A stretch of 64,000 nucleotides of DNA from Thermodesulfovibrio thiophilus DSM 17215 (GCF_000423865.1 NZ_AUIU01000014.1:156939-220938); one strand, 5' to 3'. Positions 25,704-33,993 are shown, numbered from the stretch's first letter. Notes: generated by a model not told the origin, from the letters alone. A program made the numbers and translations.

Positions 25704-26903
25704 CTAATGAACTCTCACTCTCTTTGATAGATGAATATCTCTAAATACCCATATGGCATTAAGCATCAACAATCCTCCTGTAATGAAAAACACTGAACGC
25801 AGTCCAAACCACGCTGATACCAGACCTCCCATTACAGCTCCAAAAAATGAACCAAGAAACTGAGCTGATTGGGTATATCCAAATATCTGACCAGCAACTT
25901 CATCAGGAGTAATTCTCTTTATCAATGTATTTATTGAGGGCATCAATCCTGCTGTTGCAAACCCAAGCAGAAATCTTAAACCCATCAACTCCCACGGTGT
26001 ACGCACAAATGCCTGTGGAATGAATACCAGCCCTGCAAGAACAAGTGAGCCAAGTATAACCCTGTATGGTCCAATCCTGTCTGCAAGCTTACCAAGAAAT
26101 GGTGCTGATATTATGTTAGCCACTCCTGTTGCTGAAAAAACAATTCCTGATATAAGTGCCAGATTGGGCAATCGTCCTGCAATATCAGCTATATAAACTG
26201 TAATGATTGGCTGAATTGAAGTGAGTGCCATCTGCGAAATAAAAGTTGTTACAAACATGGCTTTAAGTACCTCAGGAGCTGTAACACTCTGCCATATGGA
26301 TTTTAATCTTACATGTGTGTGCTCAGTACGTGGAGTAAAATCCTCCTTTACAAAAAACAGTGAAGTTACAAATGAAATCACTAAAAATCCACCCATTACA
26401 AAAAACTGATGACGTATACCAATGATTCCCTCTAAATATCCACCTAATAACGGACCAAGCAGCATTCCTCCAACAGCACCGGTAAAAAGAACTCCCAGTG
26501 CCCAGCCAGAGTATCTTCTTGGTGTCTGTATAGCAACAAGTGTTATGGAAGCTGAATAAAAACCCGAGATTGTGCCCTGAAGCATCCTTAAAAAAACAAG
26601 CTCAAAAACATTATGCACAAGCCCTATACATGTGATAACAACGGTCATACCAAGGCTTGCACGCAAAAGCATTGGCTTACGACCGTATTTATCAGACATT
26701 CTTCCCCATAATGGAGAAAAAATTGCCAGTGTTACAAATGTAACTCCAAAAGCAATGCCTGACCAGACTTCAACCTGATTTATATCATGCACACCGAGCT
26801 CTTCTATATAAAGAGGTAAAATTGGCACAAGCTGGCTTGTTCCAAGAGACATAACAAAAACACCAAACCAGCAAACATAAAGATTTCTCTTCCATATCTC
26901 CAT
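25704..26903 (-). CDS. Major facilitator superfamily transporter
   Basis: 399 residues with 12 predicted membrane helices. The motif between TM2 and TM3 is GRMSDKYGRKPMLLRASLG, the classic MFS A motif; it recurs in weaker form before TM9 as GKLADRIGPYRVIL. Motif C is recognisable in TM5 (GAVGGMLLGPLLGGYL), as in drug:H+ antiporters of the DHA1 group (Bcr/TetA-like). It is probably an inner membrane proton-driven exporter, with substrate unknown. It is isolated, with repeat blocks on both sides and no regulator nearby. Confidence 0.88.
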   Translation of the reverse strand: MEIWKRNLYVCWFGVFVMSLGTSQLVPILPLYIEELGVHDINQVEVWSGIAFGVTFVTLAIFSPLWGRMSDKYGRKPMLLRASLGMTVVITCIGLVHNVFELVFLRMLQGTISGFYSASITLVAIQTPRRYSGWALGVLFTGAVGGMLLGPLLGGYLEGIIGIRHQFFVMGGFLVISFVTSLFFVKEDFTPRTEHTHVRLKSIWQSVTAPEVLKAMFVTTFISQMALTSIQPIITVYIADIAGRLPNLALISGIVFSATGVANIISAPFLGKLADRIGPYRVILGSLVLAGLVFIPQAFVRTPWELMGLRFLLGFATAGLMPSINTLIKRITPDEVAGQIFGYTQSAQFLGSFFGAVMGGLVSAWFGLRSVFFITGGLLMLNAIWVFRDIHLSKRVRVH

Positions 26904-27189
26904 AAATTAATCCTCCGGGAAAACAGTAACCATATTTTATTATTTTACATAAAATTGAGCTCTCACATTCTGAATGTAGTTTTTTTACAACATAATGTGG
27001 CAGAAAACACACAAAAAGCAGACAGATAAATCATTGAAAATAGTGAGATTTCTATGTGGCAAAAAAATTGCTACTTTTATTTATGTGAAAGCTGGAAATC
27101 ATAGAAATAAAAATTGTAAAAAATGTATTGACAATTTCATTAACAAAATGATATATTGTTTGCAATATGAATTTTCTATTATCTGTCAC
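26904..27189. promoter_or_regulatory. AT-rich intergenic region with a plus-strand sigma-70 promoter
   Basis: About 290 bases without a convincing gene. TTGACA (27128-27133), an 18-base spacer and TATATT (27152-27157) form a good plus-strand promoter that points at the repeat block and, 650 bases later, the porin. It may be the old porin promoter, pushed away by repeat insertion. Confidence 0.4.
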
Positions 27190-27604
27190 TCTGAGTGTTT
27201 ATCTGTCACCCTGAGTGATAAAAGTTGTCATTCTGAGGGACGAAGTCCCGAAGAATCTTAGAGAGCATTAAAAGAAAGAGATTCTTCGCTGACGCTCAGA
27301 ATGACAGAAATAGACGCTCAGAATGACAGAGTGCAAGACGCGGAATGACAGAATGGATGCTCAGAATGACGGAGCGGACGATCAGAAGGAGAGAGTAGGA
27401 GATCAGAATGACGGAATGGAAGACACGGAATGACGGAATAGGAGCTTAGAAGGATAGAATGGAAGACGCAGAAGGACAGAATGGATGCTCGGAATGATAG
27501 GATGGAATGACAGTACATATTATTTATCTGTCACCCTGAGGCAAAGCCGAAGGGTCTCCTCCTTAAAAGAGAGGTGGGGATTCTTCGCTGACGCTCAGAA
27601 TGAC
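27190..27604. repeat. Repeat block upstream of the porin, mostly inverted orientation
   Basis: A unit at 27227-27305 has two L-type arms facing each other (apices GGAC/GTCC and GC-GTCA-GC). A degenerate tandem of about 20-22 bases around GCTCAGAATGACAGA fills 27296-27513. A complete reverse-oriented unit lies at 27530-27604. Half-arms with CACTCTGAGTG lie at 27186-27215. No gene is supported. Confidence 0.85.
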
Positions 27605-27699
27605 AGGATGTGGTAAGGGTGAAAACTAAGAATGTTTGTAGTTTCATGATTTTAAAGACTTAGTGAGTTTTTAAACAGACTCTTAAAAAGGAGGTGATA

Positions 27700-27715
27700 A
27701 GACAAACACGGTGAA
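27700..27715 (+). repeat. 16-bp inverted repeat flanking the porin, left copy
   Basis: AGACAAACACGGTGAA. Its exact reverse complement is at 29520-29535, just after the porin gene. A chance match of this length within 2 kb is unlikely. Confidence 0.6.
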
Positions 27716-27722
27716 AAAAGAA

Positions 27723-27820
27723 GGAGTTCCTCTGAAGGTCATAGCCTGAAGAAGCTCCGGTTTATCTGTTTTACCACCGTCTTTGACGGTGTAACTGAAC
27801 TAACCTGAGGAGGTTAGGAA
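27723..27820 (+). promoter_or_regulatory. Structured porin leader with Shine-Dalgarno hairpin
   Basis: GGAGTTC...GAAGCTCC can form a bulged stem (27723-27758). CACCGTC-TTT-GACGGTG is a perfect 7-bp hairpin (27775-27791). CTAACCT-GAGG-AGGTTAG (27800-27817) encloses the GAGGAGG ribosome site just before the GTG at 27821, so translation could be gated. No known riboswitch consensus fits. Confidence 0.5.
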
Positions 27821-29470
27821 GTGAAAAAGTATGCAGGTATTTTAGCTGTACTTGTTCTTCTATTAGGTCTTGCTGCACTGAGTTATGCAGCTCCAGCAGA
27901 AATCCCATCAGACACAACAGCAGTAATCTCAAAAGGAAAAACCCAGATTACCCTTGGCGGTGAGATCAGAATAAGAGGTATGTACGGAAGAAATCTGGAT
28001 GTAATTGATGATAATGCGTATAAGACTGAATATGAGTATGTATCTGTACCTAAAACGGATGAGAACGGTAAACCTATAACTAAACCTATAACTATACCTC
28101 TATATCTAGTGGATGATGAGGGTAACTCTTTTACTGTACCTATAACTCTATTGGATGAGAACGGTAAACCTCTAACTGAAACTGAGTATAAAAAAGTAAA
28201 ACAAGGAAGAAAAGGAAAAAGCAGAAATCAGTCTTACTATGAATACCGTGTAAGACTCAATATGGAAGCCAAAATTTCTCCCAACACAACTGGATATGTA
28301 GAACTTGAAAGCAGTAATGAGAATGAGAGAAATACCTCAGAAAATACAAAATGGGGCACCGGTACTCAAGGTCCAAGAGGTAATTATCCATTTGGTAACT
28401 GGCATGATGAATCAAGTGTCTATATTCGTCAGGCATGGATTCAGCATCAGGGTACTGGACTTCTTGGCGTTCCTTTAGGAGTGAAAGTTGGAAAACAGCT
28501 AATCAAGCTCGGAAATGGACTGTTCTTTGACCACACATATTTTGGTGATGATGCAATCCTTGCATTTGTTCAGCCATTAAAAGAGCTTACAATTGCCGCT
28601 TACACAATCAAATTTGATGAAAACAACATATACTTCAATGATGATTCAACAGCATACGGACTTCTTGCTTCATACGCAGGACATGGCTGGGGTATCAGTG
28701 CTGATGCAACCTATGTTGACCATCAGAATGTATCTGGGTTGTATTTAAATAATAAGAACTTCTATGATACGAATGCTTATTATATAAAAAATGATGGTAC
28801 TGTTGGTTATAATGTTAATCTTTATGAAGCAGATATTCATCTGTGGAACTTTGGCTTAAGAGGCAACTATGATGACATTGCTGGAACAGGACTTGGCATC
28901 AGAGCAGATGTTGAATTCCAGACCGGAAAAGTTGAATTGCCTGGTAGTAAAGACCTTGACTTAAAAGGCTGGGCAGTTTTAGGTGGACTTGACTACAAAT
29001 TTAAGTCAATACCTCTCATAATTACTGCTGAGTATGCAAGAGGTTCAGGAAATGAAGATGAAAAAGACATAGATGCATTCATAACTGCTCTTGGTCCAGA
29101 ACAGCACTACACATTCGTGTATGAATATTTAGCTCCTTCAGCATGTAACTTTGGCGCAAACTTTAGAACAGGTCTTTGTAATACCCAGTATGTAAAACTC
29201 GGTGCTGCATCTGACATAACAAAAGATCTCAAAGCTGAGGTTTATGGTTACTGGTTAAAAGCTGTTGAAGATGTATCAATCCATGGTGGCAAAAAAGACG
29301 ATGATCTTGGCTGGGAAGTTGATGGAAAAGTAACCTATCAGCTTGACAAAGGACTTATTTACTGGGTTGAGGGTGGTTACTTCTGGGCAGGCGATGCCTA
29401 TGATATGGAAGGTGGCAAGAGTGCTGATGATGCATGGGCAGTAAGACACGGCATCCAGCTCAAATTCTAA
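27821..29470 (+). CDS. Outer membrane porin-like beta-barrel protein
   Basis: 549 residues from a GTG start with a strong GAGGAGG. Signal peptide: KKYAGILAVLVLLLGLAALSYAAPA. The mature chain alternates aromatic and polar residues in barrel strands (ITLGGEIRIRGMYGR, YEYRVRLNMEAKISPNTTGYVELES, ...VRHGIQLKF) and ends in the C-terminal Phe used for BAM-mediated assembly. It resembles alginate-type or general porins of Nitrospirota and Deltaproteobacteria. Residues of about 70-130 hold a low-complexity insert (DENGKPITKPITIPL and a second DENGKPLTE) with different codon usage, probably an extracellular loop. Repeats and a 16-bp inverted repeat flank it. Confidence 0.8.
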   Translation: MKKYAGILAVLVLLLGLAALSYAAPAEIPSDTTAVISKGKTQITLGGEIRIRGMYGRNLDVIDDNAYKTEYEYVSVPKTDENGKPITKPITIPLYLVDDEGNSFTVPITLLDENGKPLTETEYKKVKQGRKGKSRNQSYYEYRVRLNMEAKISPNTTGYVELESSNENERNTSENTKWGTGTQGPRGNYPFGNWHDESSVYIRQAWIQHQGTGLLGVPLGVKVGKQLIKLGNGLFFDHTYFGDDAILAFVQPLKELTIAAYTIKFDENNIYFNDDSTAYGLLASYAGHGWGISADATYVDHQNVSGLYLNNKNFYDTNAYYIKNDGTVGYNVNLYEADIHLWNFGLRGNYDDIAGTGLGIRADVEFQTGKVELPGSKDLDLKGWAVLGGLDYKFKSIPLIITAEYARGSGNEDEKDIDAFITALGPEQHYTFVYEYLAPSACNFGANFRTGLCNTQYVKLGAASDITKDLKAEVYGYWLKAVEDVSIHGGKKDDDLGWEVDGKVTYQLDKGLIYWVEGGYFWAGDAYDMEGGKSADDAWAVRHGIQLKF

Positions 29471-29482
29471 AACAGTATTATC

Positions 29483-29569
29483 CGAGGCTGACATAATTGT
29501 CAGCCTCAAAATTTAAAAATTCACCGTGTTTGTCTAACATAAAGGCGGGTCAAAAACCCGCCTTTTTTT
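29483..29569 (+). terminator. Porin 3' hairpin and intrinsic terminator
   Basis: GAGGCTGACA-TAAT-TGTCAGCCTC (29483-29506) is a perfect 10-bp stem without a T-run. GGCGGGT-CAAAA-ACCCGCC followed by seven Ts (29544-29569) is a textbook terminator. The right 16-bp inverted repeat lies between them. Confidence 0.9.
29520..29535 (-). repeat. 16-bp inverted repeat flanking the porin, right copy
   Basis: TTCACCGTGTTTGTCT, exact reverse complement of 27700-27715. It could pair with the leader in the mRNA or act as a recombination site. Confidence 0.6.
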
Positions 29570-30203
29570 ATCCGTCAAAACCCCCCTATTCCGTCATTCT
29601 GAGCGTCAGCGAAGAATCTCCTCCTTTGTTTTAAGGAGGAGACCCTTCGGCTTCGCCTCAGGGCGACAACAAAATAATATGTCCTGTCATTCTGAGCCTT
29701 CCACTCCGTCATTCTGAGCGTTCCACTTTGTCATTCTGAGCCGAAGGCGAAGAATCTCCACCTCTGTTTTAAGGAGGAGACCCTTCGGGACTCCGTCCCT
29801 CAGGGTGACAGATAAAAATGTTTCAGAGTAACAGAAAAATATTCACGTGACAGATAAAAATGATATGTACCGTCATGCCAAGCATTTATGTCTGTCATTC
29901 CGCACGTCCATTCCGTCATTCTGAGCGTCAGCGAAGAATCCCCTCCTTGTTTAAAGGAGGAGACCCTTCACTTCGTTCAGGGCGACAACAAAATGATATG
30001 TCTGTCATGCTGAACGTTTATTCCGTCATTCTGAGCGGTCCACTTTGTCATTCTGAGCCGAAGGCGAAGAATCCCCACCTCTGTTTAAAGAAGGAGACCC
30101 TTCGGCTTCGCCTCAGGGTGACAGATAAATGTTTCAGAGTAACAGAAAAATATTCACGTGACAGAAAAAAATGACATGTACTGTCATTCTGAGCGTTTAT
30201 TCC
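29570..30203. repeat. REPIN-like units between porin and GIY-YIG copy 2
   Basis: Complete units at 29593-29667, 29730-29809, 29915-29986 and 30047-30122, in one orientation, with L-arm apices of GTCA or CCGAAGG type and R-arm apices of GGC/GCC, GGGAC/GTCCC or CTTCG type. Between them are AATAATATGT and CAGATAAA linkers and half-arms. No gene is supported. Confidence 0.9.
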
Positions 30204-30594
30204 GTCATTCTGAGCCGAAGGCGAAGAATCCCCACCATAAAAAAATGTTATAATCCCCTCATGAAAGAACAATACTATGTCTACATAATGACAAACAAAT
30301 ACAATACGGTCCTATATGTTGGAGTTACAAACGACCTTGTAAGAAGAGTTTATGAACATAAAAATAAACTCGTAAAAGGTTTCACTGCAAAGTATAACAT
30401 TGTGAAACTTGTTTATTATGAAACACATGAAGATATCAAGGAAGCCATCAAAAGAGAAAAACAAATAAAGGGCTGGTTACGAGCAAAAAAGGAAGAATTG
30501 ATTAAAACCATGAATCCATCATGGAAGGATTTGTATGAGAAAATAGTATGAGATTGAGGAGGAGACCCTTCGGGACTCCGTCCCTCATGGTGAC
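30204..30594 (+). mobile_element. GIY-YIG element copy 2 (L arm - nuclease gene - R arm)
   Basis: Same organisation as copy 1: L arm with CCGAAGG apex (30204-30230), TATAAT box, nuclease gene, R arm with GGGAC/GTCCC apex ending at 30594. Since the gene is identical but the arms differ from copy 1, either the cores were homogenised or the arms recombine freely within the family. Confidence 0.75.
30261..30551 (+). CDS. GIY-YIG nuclease domain protein, copy 2
   Basis: 96 residues, nucleotide-identical to the gene at 24915-25205. The start chosen is the ATG of MKEQYYVYIMTNK, just after the conserved TGTTATAAT box; a longer frame from 30171 only translates the repeat arm (CHSEP-type residues) and is rejected. 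The domain is a stand-alone GIY-YIG nuclease with VYI, YVG, an RR pair and a Glu-containing helix. There is no linker, zinc finger or DNA-binding domain, so target recognition may depend on DNA structure such as the hairpin arms beside it. Function in the cell is not known. Confidence 0.88.
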   Translation: MKEQYYVYIMTNKYNTVLYVGVTNDLVRRVYEHKNKLVKGFTAKYNIVKLVYYETHEDIKEAIKREKQIKGWLRAKKEELIKTMNPSWKDLYEKIV

Positions 30595-30849
30595 AGATAA
30601 ATATTCAGAATAACAGAAAAATATTCACGTGATAGATAAAAATGACATGTACTGTCATTCTGAGCGTTTATTCCGTCATTCTGAGCGTTTATTCTGTCAT
30701 TCTGAGCCGAAGGCGAAGAATCTCCACCTTTGTTTAAAAAGGAGGAGACCCTTCACTTCGTTCAGGGTGACAGAATGTACTGTCATTCTGAGCCGAAGGC
30801 GAAGAATCCCCAGGAGGAGACCCTTCGGGACTCCGTCCCTCAGGGTGAC
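30595..30849. repeat. REPIN-like units after GIY-YIG copy 2
   Basis: Complete units at 30696-30771 (R arm with CTTCG apex) and 30782-30849 (spacer shortened to CCCAGGAG). Half-arms GTCATTCTGAGCGTTTATT precede them at about 20-base spacing. Confidence 0.88.
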
Positions 30850-31105
30850 AGATAAATATTCAGAGTAACAGAAAAAAACACTCAAGGTAACAAAAACACT
30901 CATAATACCAGAAAAAACATTCAGAATAACATTAAACATTCAGGATGACAGCAAACATTCAGAATAACAGCAAACATTCAGAATAACAGCAAACATTCAG
31001 AATAACAGTAAACATTCAGGATAACAGCAAACATTCAGGATGACAGCAAACATTCAGGATGATAGCAAATATTCAGGATAACAGCAAAACATTCAGGATG
31101 ACAGA
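30850..31105. repeat. Tandem array of about 20-base units derived from a repeat arm end
   Basis: Around a dozen copies of a unit close to AACATTCAGGATGACAGCA, with G/A changes (AGAATAACAG, AGGATGATAG). The core resembles the end of the R arm (CAGGGTGACAG), so the array looks like slippage amplification of the repeat boundary. The period is too short and the units too degenerate for CRISPR. 31106-31162 holds nothing more. Confidence 0.85.
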
Positions 31106-31162
31106 TAAAAAATGTTCAAGGAAGCCAAAAAACACTAAGGCTGGACCGGGCAGGATAAGGCA

Positions 31163-33247
31163 TTAAATGTCAAAAACTATCTCTCTTTCACTCAGGCTCA
31201 CTCTTGAAACTCTCACATTAAGAGATGTGCCAATTGTAAATTTCTTCTTTCTTTTAACCCCTGTAAGGCAGTATCTATTTTCATCATACTGATAGAAATC
31301 ATCACTCATGTGGGAAACAGGCAGAAATCCTTCAATATAGTATTCTTCAAGCCTCACCCTCAATCCCTCTGGAGTGACCATCGTAACCCTGCCCAAAAAC
31401 TCCTCTCCAATCTTATCTTTCATGAACCATACTCTCATTATCTGAATTGCGTCTCTTTCAACGTCATCAGCTCTTCTTTCCATTCTGGAACTGTGTATGG
31501 CTATATCAGGCAGAATTTCTTTTAATTCCTCTGTCTTTTCATTTGATAGTTTTCCTTTTAGTAAATATTCTTTTAGAATTCTGTGCACAACAAGGTCTGG
31601 ATATCTTCTTATTGGAGAGGTGAAGTGTGTGTAACATCTTGACGCCAGTCCAAAGTGCCCAACATTTTCAGGGCTGTAACGAGCCTGTTTGAGACTTCTT
31701 AAAATCAGATAGTTTACTATTTCCTCTTGCGGTGTTCCTTTAATCAACTCAATGAACTCGTAAAACCCGGATGGCTTCAGATCTCCTTTCAGCACTCCGA
31801 GATTTCTTATAATCTTTGTGAGATACTGGATTTTATTTGCCTCTGGCTCTTCATGAACTCTGTAAAGTGCTGGAATGTTTTTTGAAAACAGAAACTCTGC
31901 AACAGCTTCATTAGCTAAAATCATGAATTCTTCAATTATAAAATGCGCAAGATTTCTTTCAGCCTTGATGATTGCCTGAGGATCTCCTTTTATGTCCAGC
32001 AAAACTTCTGGCTCTGGAAGGTCAAAATCAAGACTGCCTCTTTTCCTTCTCTTATCCTTTAAAATCTCACACAGCTCAGCCATCCTTTCAAAATGAGAAA
32101 CAAGAGCCCTGTATCTTTTAATCTCCTCTTTATCCTTATCTATCAAAATTTTTTTAACTGATGTATAGGTCATCCGTTCTGCTGTCTGGATTACGCTTGG
32201 ATAAAATAAACTTTTTTTTATATGTCCTGAATTATCAAGATGCAGCTCAACTGTAAATGTGAGTCTTGGAGTTTTTGGAATGAGGCTACACAGATTTTCG
32301 CTCAGCTCTAGAGGAAGCATTGGTATAACTCTGTCTGGAAGATAGACACTTGTTGCCCGCTGCCTTGCTTCGATGTCTATCGGAGAGTTCCACGTTACAT
32401 AGTGACTCACATCAGCTATGTGAACCCACAGAATAAAGCCATTTCTTGTTTTCTTGATTGAGACAGCATCATCAAAATCTTTTGCATTCTCGCCATCTAT
32501 TGTTACTGTTGGAAGATCTCTCAGGTCAACTCTGTCTTTAAACTGTCTTCTGGAGATGCCTCTGTCAGCAACTTCTTTTGAAAGAGTTGATACATTTTGA
32601 GGAAATCTCTTTGGCAGTTCATATTCATAGACCAGAATTTCAGTATCTTCTTTTGGTGTTTTTGGCTTTTCAAAAACTTTAAGCAGTCTGGCAACCAGAG
32701 GTTTATTGAGTGCCTGATATGTTGTAATCTCTGCAAGGACAAGGTCTCCTGGCTTAACTTTCATATCCTGAGGAGCAAGAATTATCTGCTGGGTTATGTT
32801 TCTCTTTCTTGGCTGAATGTAAAAAATCGGTCCTGATTTTTCAACTGTTCCAACAATGCGTTTTACAGTTCTTTCAAGAATTCTGATTATTCTTCCTTCT
32901 CTTTTCCTTCTGTGTTCCAGTCTTGCAACAACTCTGTCTCCATGCATTGCTCCCATTGTGGCATTGGGCGGTATGAAAATGTCAGTGTCTTTCGGAGAAT
33001 CAGGAATTACAAATCCAAACCCGTTTCTGTGAGCTTCAAAATATCCTGTTACCAGCTTTGCCTCATGAACAGAAAAATAAAGCCCTTTTCTATTTCTGAT
33101 AAGTTTGCCCTGTGCAATGAGTTCATTGAGGATTCGCTTGAGTTTTTTTCTTTCAGATGCCCTGAGAGTAAATGCATCGGATATCTCTCTGAAACTTACA
33201 GGTTTTCCAGCTTTTTTGATAAATTCTGAGATGGTCTCAGGGTTCAA
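31163..33247 (-). CDS. rnr: Ribonuclease R (RNase II family)
   Basis: 694 residues. N-terminal winged-helix region (FREISDAFTLRASERKKLKRILNEL split across strands), then cold-shock/OB domains (GYFEAHRNGFGFVIPD, FIPPNATMGAMHGDRV), the RNB catalytic domain with DGENAKDFDDAVS (Asp cluster) and HIADVSHYV, RRYPDLVVHRIL, and a C-terminal S1 domain. It degrades structured RNA 3' to 5' in the cytoplasm and processes rRNA and tmRNA. It overlaps the end of the rodZ-like gene by 4 bases and is the last gene of a long minus-strand cluster before the repeat zone. Confidence 0.95.
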   Translation of the reverse strand: MNPETISEFIKKAGKPVSFREISDAFTLRASERKKLKRILNELIAQGKLIRNRKGLYFSVHEAKLVTGYFEAHRNGFGFVIPDSPKDTDIFIPPNATMGAMHGDRVVARLEHRRKREGRIIRILERTVKRIVGTVEKSGPIFYIQPRKRNITQQIILAPQDMKVKPGDLVLAEITTYQALNKPLVARLLKVFEKPKTPKEDTEILVYEYELPKRFPQNVSTLSKEVADRGISRRQFKDRVDLRDLPTVTIDGENAKDFDDAVSIKKTRNGFILWVHIADVSHYVTWNSPIDIEARQRATSVYLPDRVIPMLPLELSENLCSLIPKTPRLTFTVELHLDNSGHIKKSLFYPSVIQTAERMTYTSVKKILIDKDKEEIKRYRALVSHFERMAELCEILKDKRRKRGSLDFDLPEPEVLLDIKGDPQAIIKAERNLAHFIIEEFMILANEAVAEFLFSKNIPALYRVHEEPEANKIQYLTKIIRNLGVLKGDLKPSGFYEFIELIKGTPQEEIVNYLILRSLKQARYSPENVGHFGLASRCYTHFTSPIRRYPDLVVHRILKEYLLKGKLSNEKTEELKEILPDIAIHSSRMERRADDVERDAIQIMRVWFMKDKIGEEFLGRVTMVTPEGLRVRLEEYYIEGFLPVSHMSDDFYQYDENRYCLTGVKRKKKFTIGTSLNVRVSRVSLSEREIVFDI

Positions 33248-33993
33248 TTTTTATCCTGTGGAAGATCAAGGTAGACTACCTGACCAGTTTCTCCAAGTCT
33301 GTCGAGTTCTTTATTGTTAAATAGAACTTTCACTCCGCCGGCATTTCCAATGTGAAGTTTAAATGACTTCTTAGCCTGTAGCTCCACTGCCTGTCCTGGA
33401 TTTAATAGAAACTCTTTTTTTTCTTTATCATCGATTGTGATTCTCATCCAGACCTTATCTGTTGCTTCAATTTTAAGCAACTGTTGCTGGGAAACAGTTT
33501 CCTGCTTCTGCTCTGCTTTTTCTTCAAGTTTTGCGATTTCTGATTCTGTTGACAAAGGTGTCTGTGTTACAGGTGGAGGTGGTGGGATGGTATGGTCTTT
33601 TTTATCTAACTGAAGGAATAAAACCACGATAACAATTACAGCTAAAATAATGACTGCTGTTACTCCCCATGTGGGCATTTTCCAGGAAAAAGAAAAACTT
33701 TTTTTGTCTGATTTTTTCTTTTCAGGTTTTGATTCAATTCTTGAGATTTTCACTACATTTTGTTTCTTTGATTTAAGATATTCCTCATAATCTTTTAAAA
33801 TGGCAGATGAATCAACTCCGAGAGTTTCAGCATACATTTTAATATATGCTTTTGTATAGACCTCTGTTGGCATCTCATCAAACTTACCCTCTTCTATTGC
33901 AATCAGACAGCTTTTTTTTATCTTTGTCTGCTCGGCAATTTCTTCTAAAGTTTTTCCGAGCTCTGTTCTTTTCTTTTTTAATTCTTCATACAT
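33244..33993 (-). CDS. RodZ-like helix-turn-helix membrane protein
   Basis: 249 residues. An Xre-type HTH of the RodZ kind occupies residues 1-75 (LGKTLEEIAEQTKIKKSCLIAIEEGKF in pieces, ending YAETLGVD). A basic linker precedes a single membrane helix (TAVIILAVIVIVVLFLQL, about 112-130), a proline-rich stretch (PPPPPVTQTP), and a C-terminal DUF4115-type beta domain (DKVWMRITIDDKEKKEFLLNPG, LHIGNAGGVKVLFNN). RodZ links MreB to the cell wall machinery; mreB is not in the window. It overlaps recR by 8 bases and rnr by 4. Confidence 0.85.
   Translation of the reverse strand: MYEELKKKRTELGKTLEEIAEQTKIKKSCLIAIEEGKFDEMPTEVYTKAYIKMYAETLGVDSSAILKDYEEYLKSKKQNVVKISRIESKPEKKKSDKKSFSFSWKMPTWGVTAVIILAVIVIVVLFLQLDKKDHTIPPPPPVTQTPLSTESEIAKLEEKAEQKQETVSQQQLLKIEATDKVWMRITIDDKEKKEFLLNPGQAVELQAKKSFKLHIGNAGGVKVLFNNKELDRLGETGQVVYLDLPQDKN

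Noticed and set aside
26995..27261. 88-residue plus-strand frame before the porin repeats
   Set aside because: Low-complexity lysine-rich sequence that runs into a repeat arm, with no ribosome site and no family match.
27700..27820. Cyclic di-GMP (GEMM) or other known riboswitch in the porin leader
   Set aside because: The conserved GEMM core and other known motifs are missing; only simple hairpins are supported.
30171..30260. N-terminal extension of the second GIY-YIG gene
   Set aside because: It only translates the repeat arm, and the identical first copy starts at the conserved ATG after the TATAAT box.
22500..30849. Many short frames within the repeat blocks (for example at 24684-24926, 25310-25528, 27318-27518, 29860-30174)
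   Set aside because: They are translations of the repeat arms (CHSE/SVTL-type residues) in various frames, without start signals or independent conservation.
30850..31105. CRISPR array
   Set aside because: Units are about 20 bases with no distinct spacers, are degenerate, and no cas gene is near.
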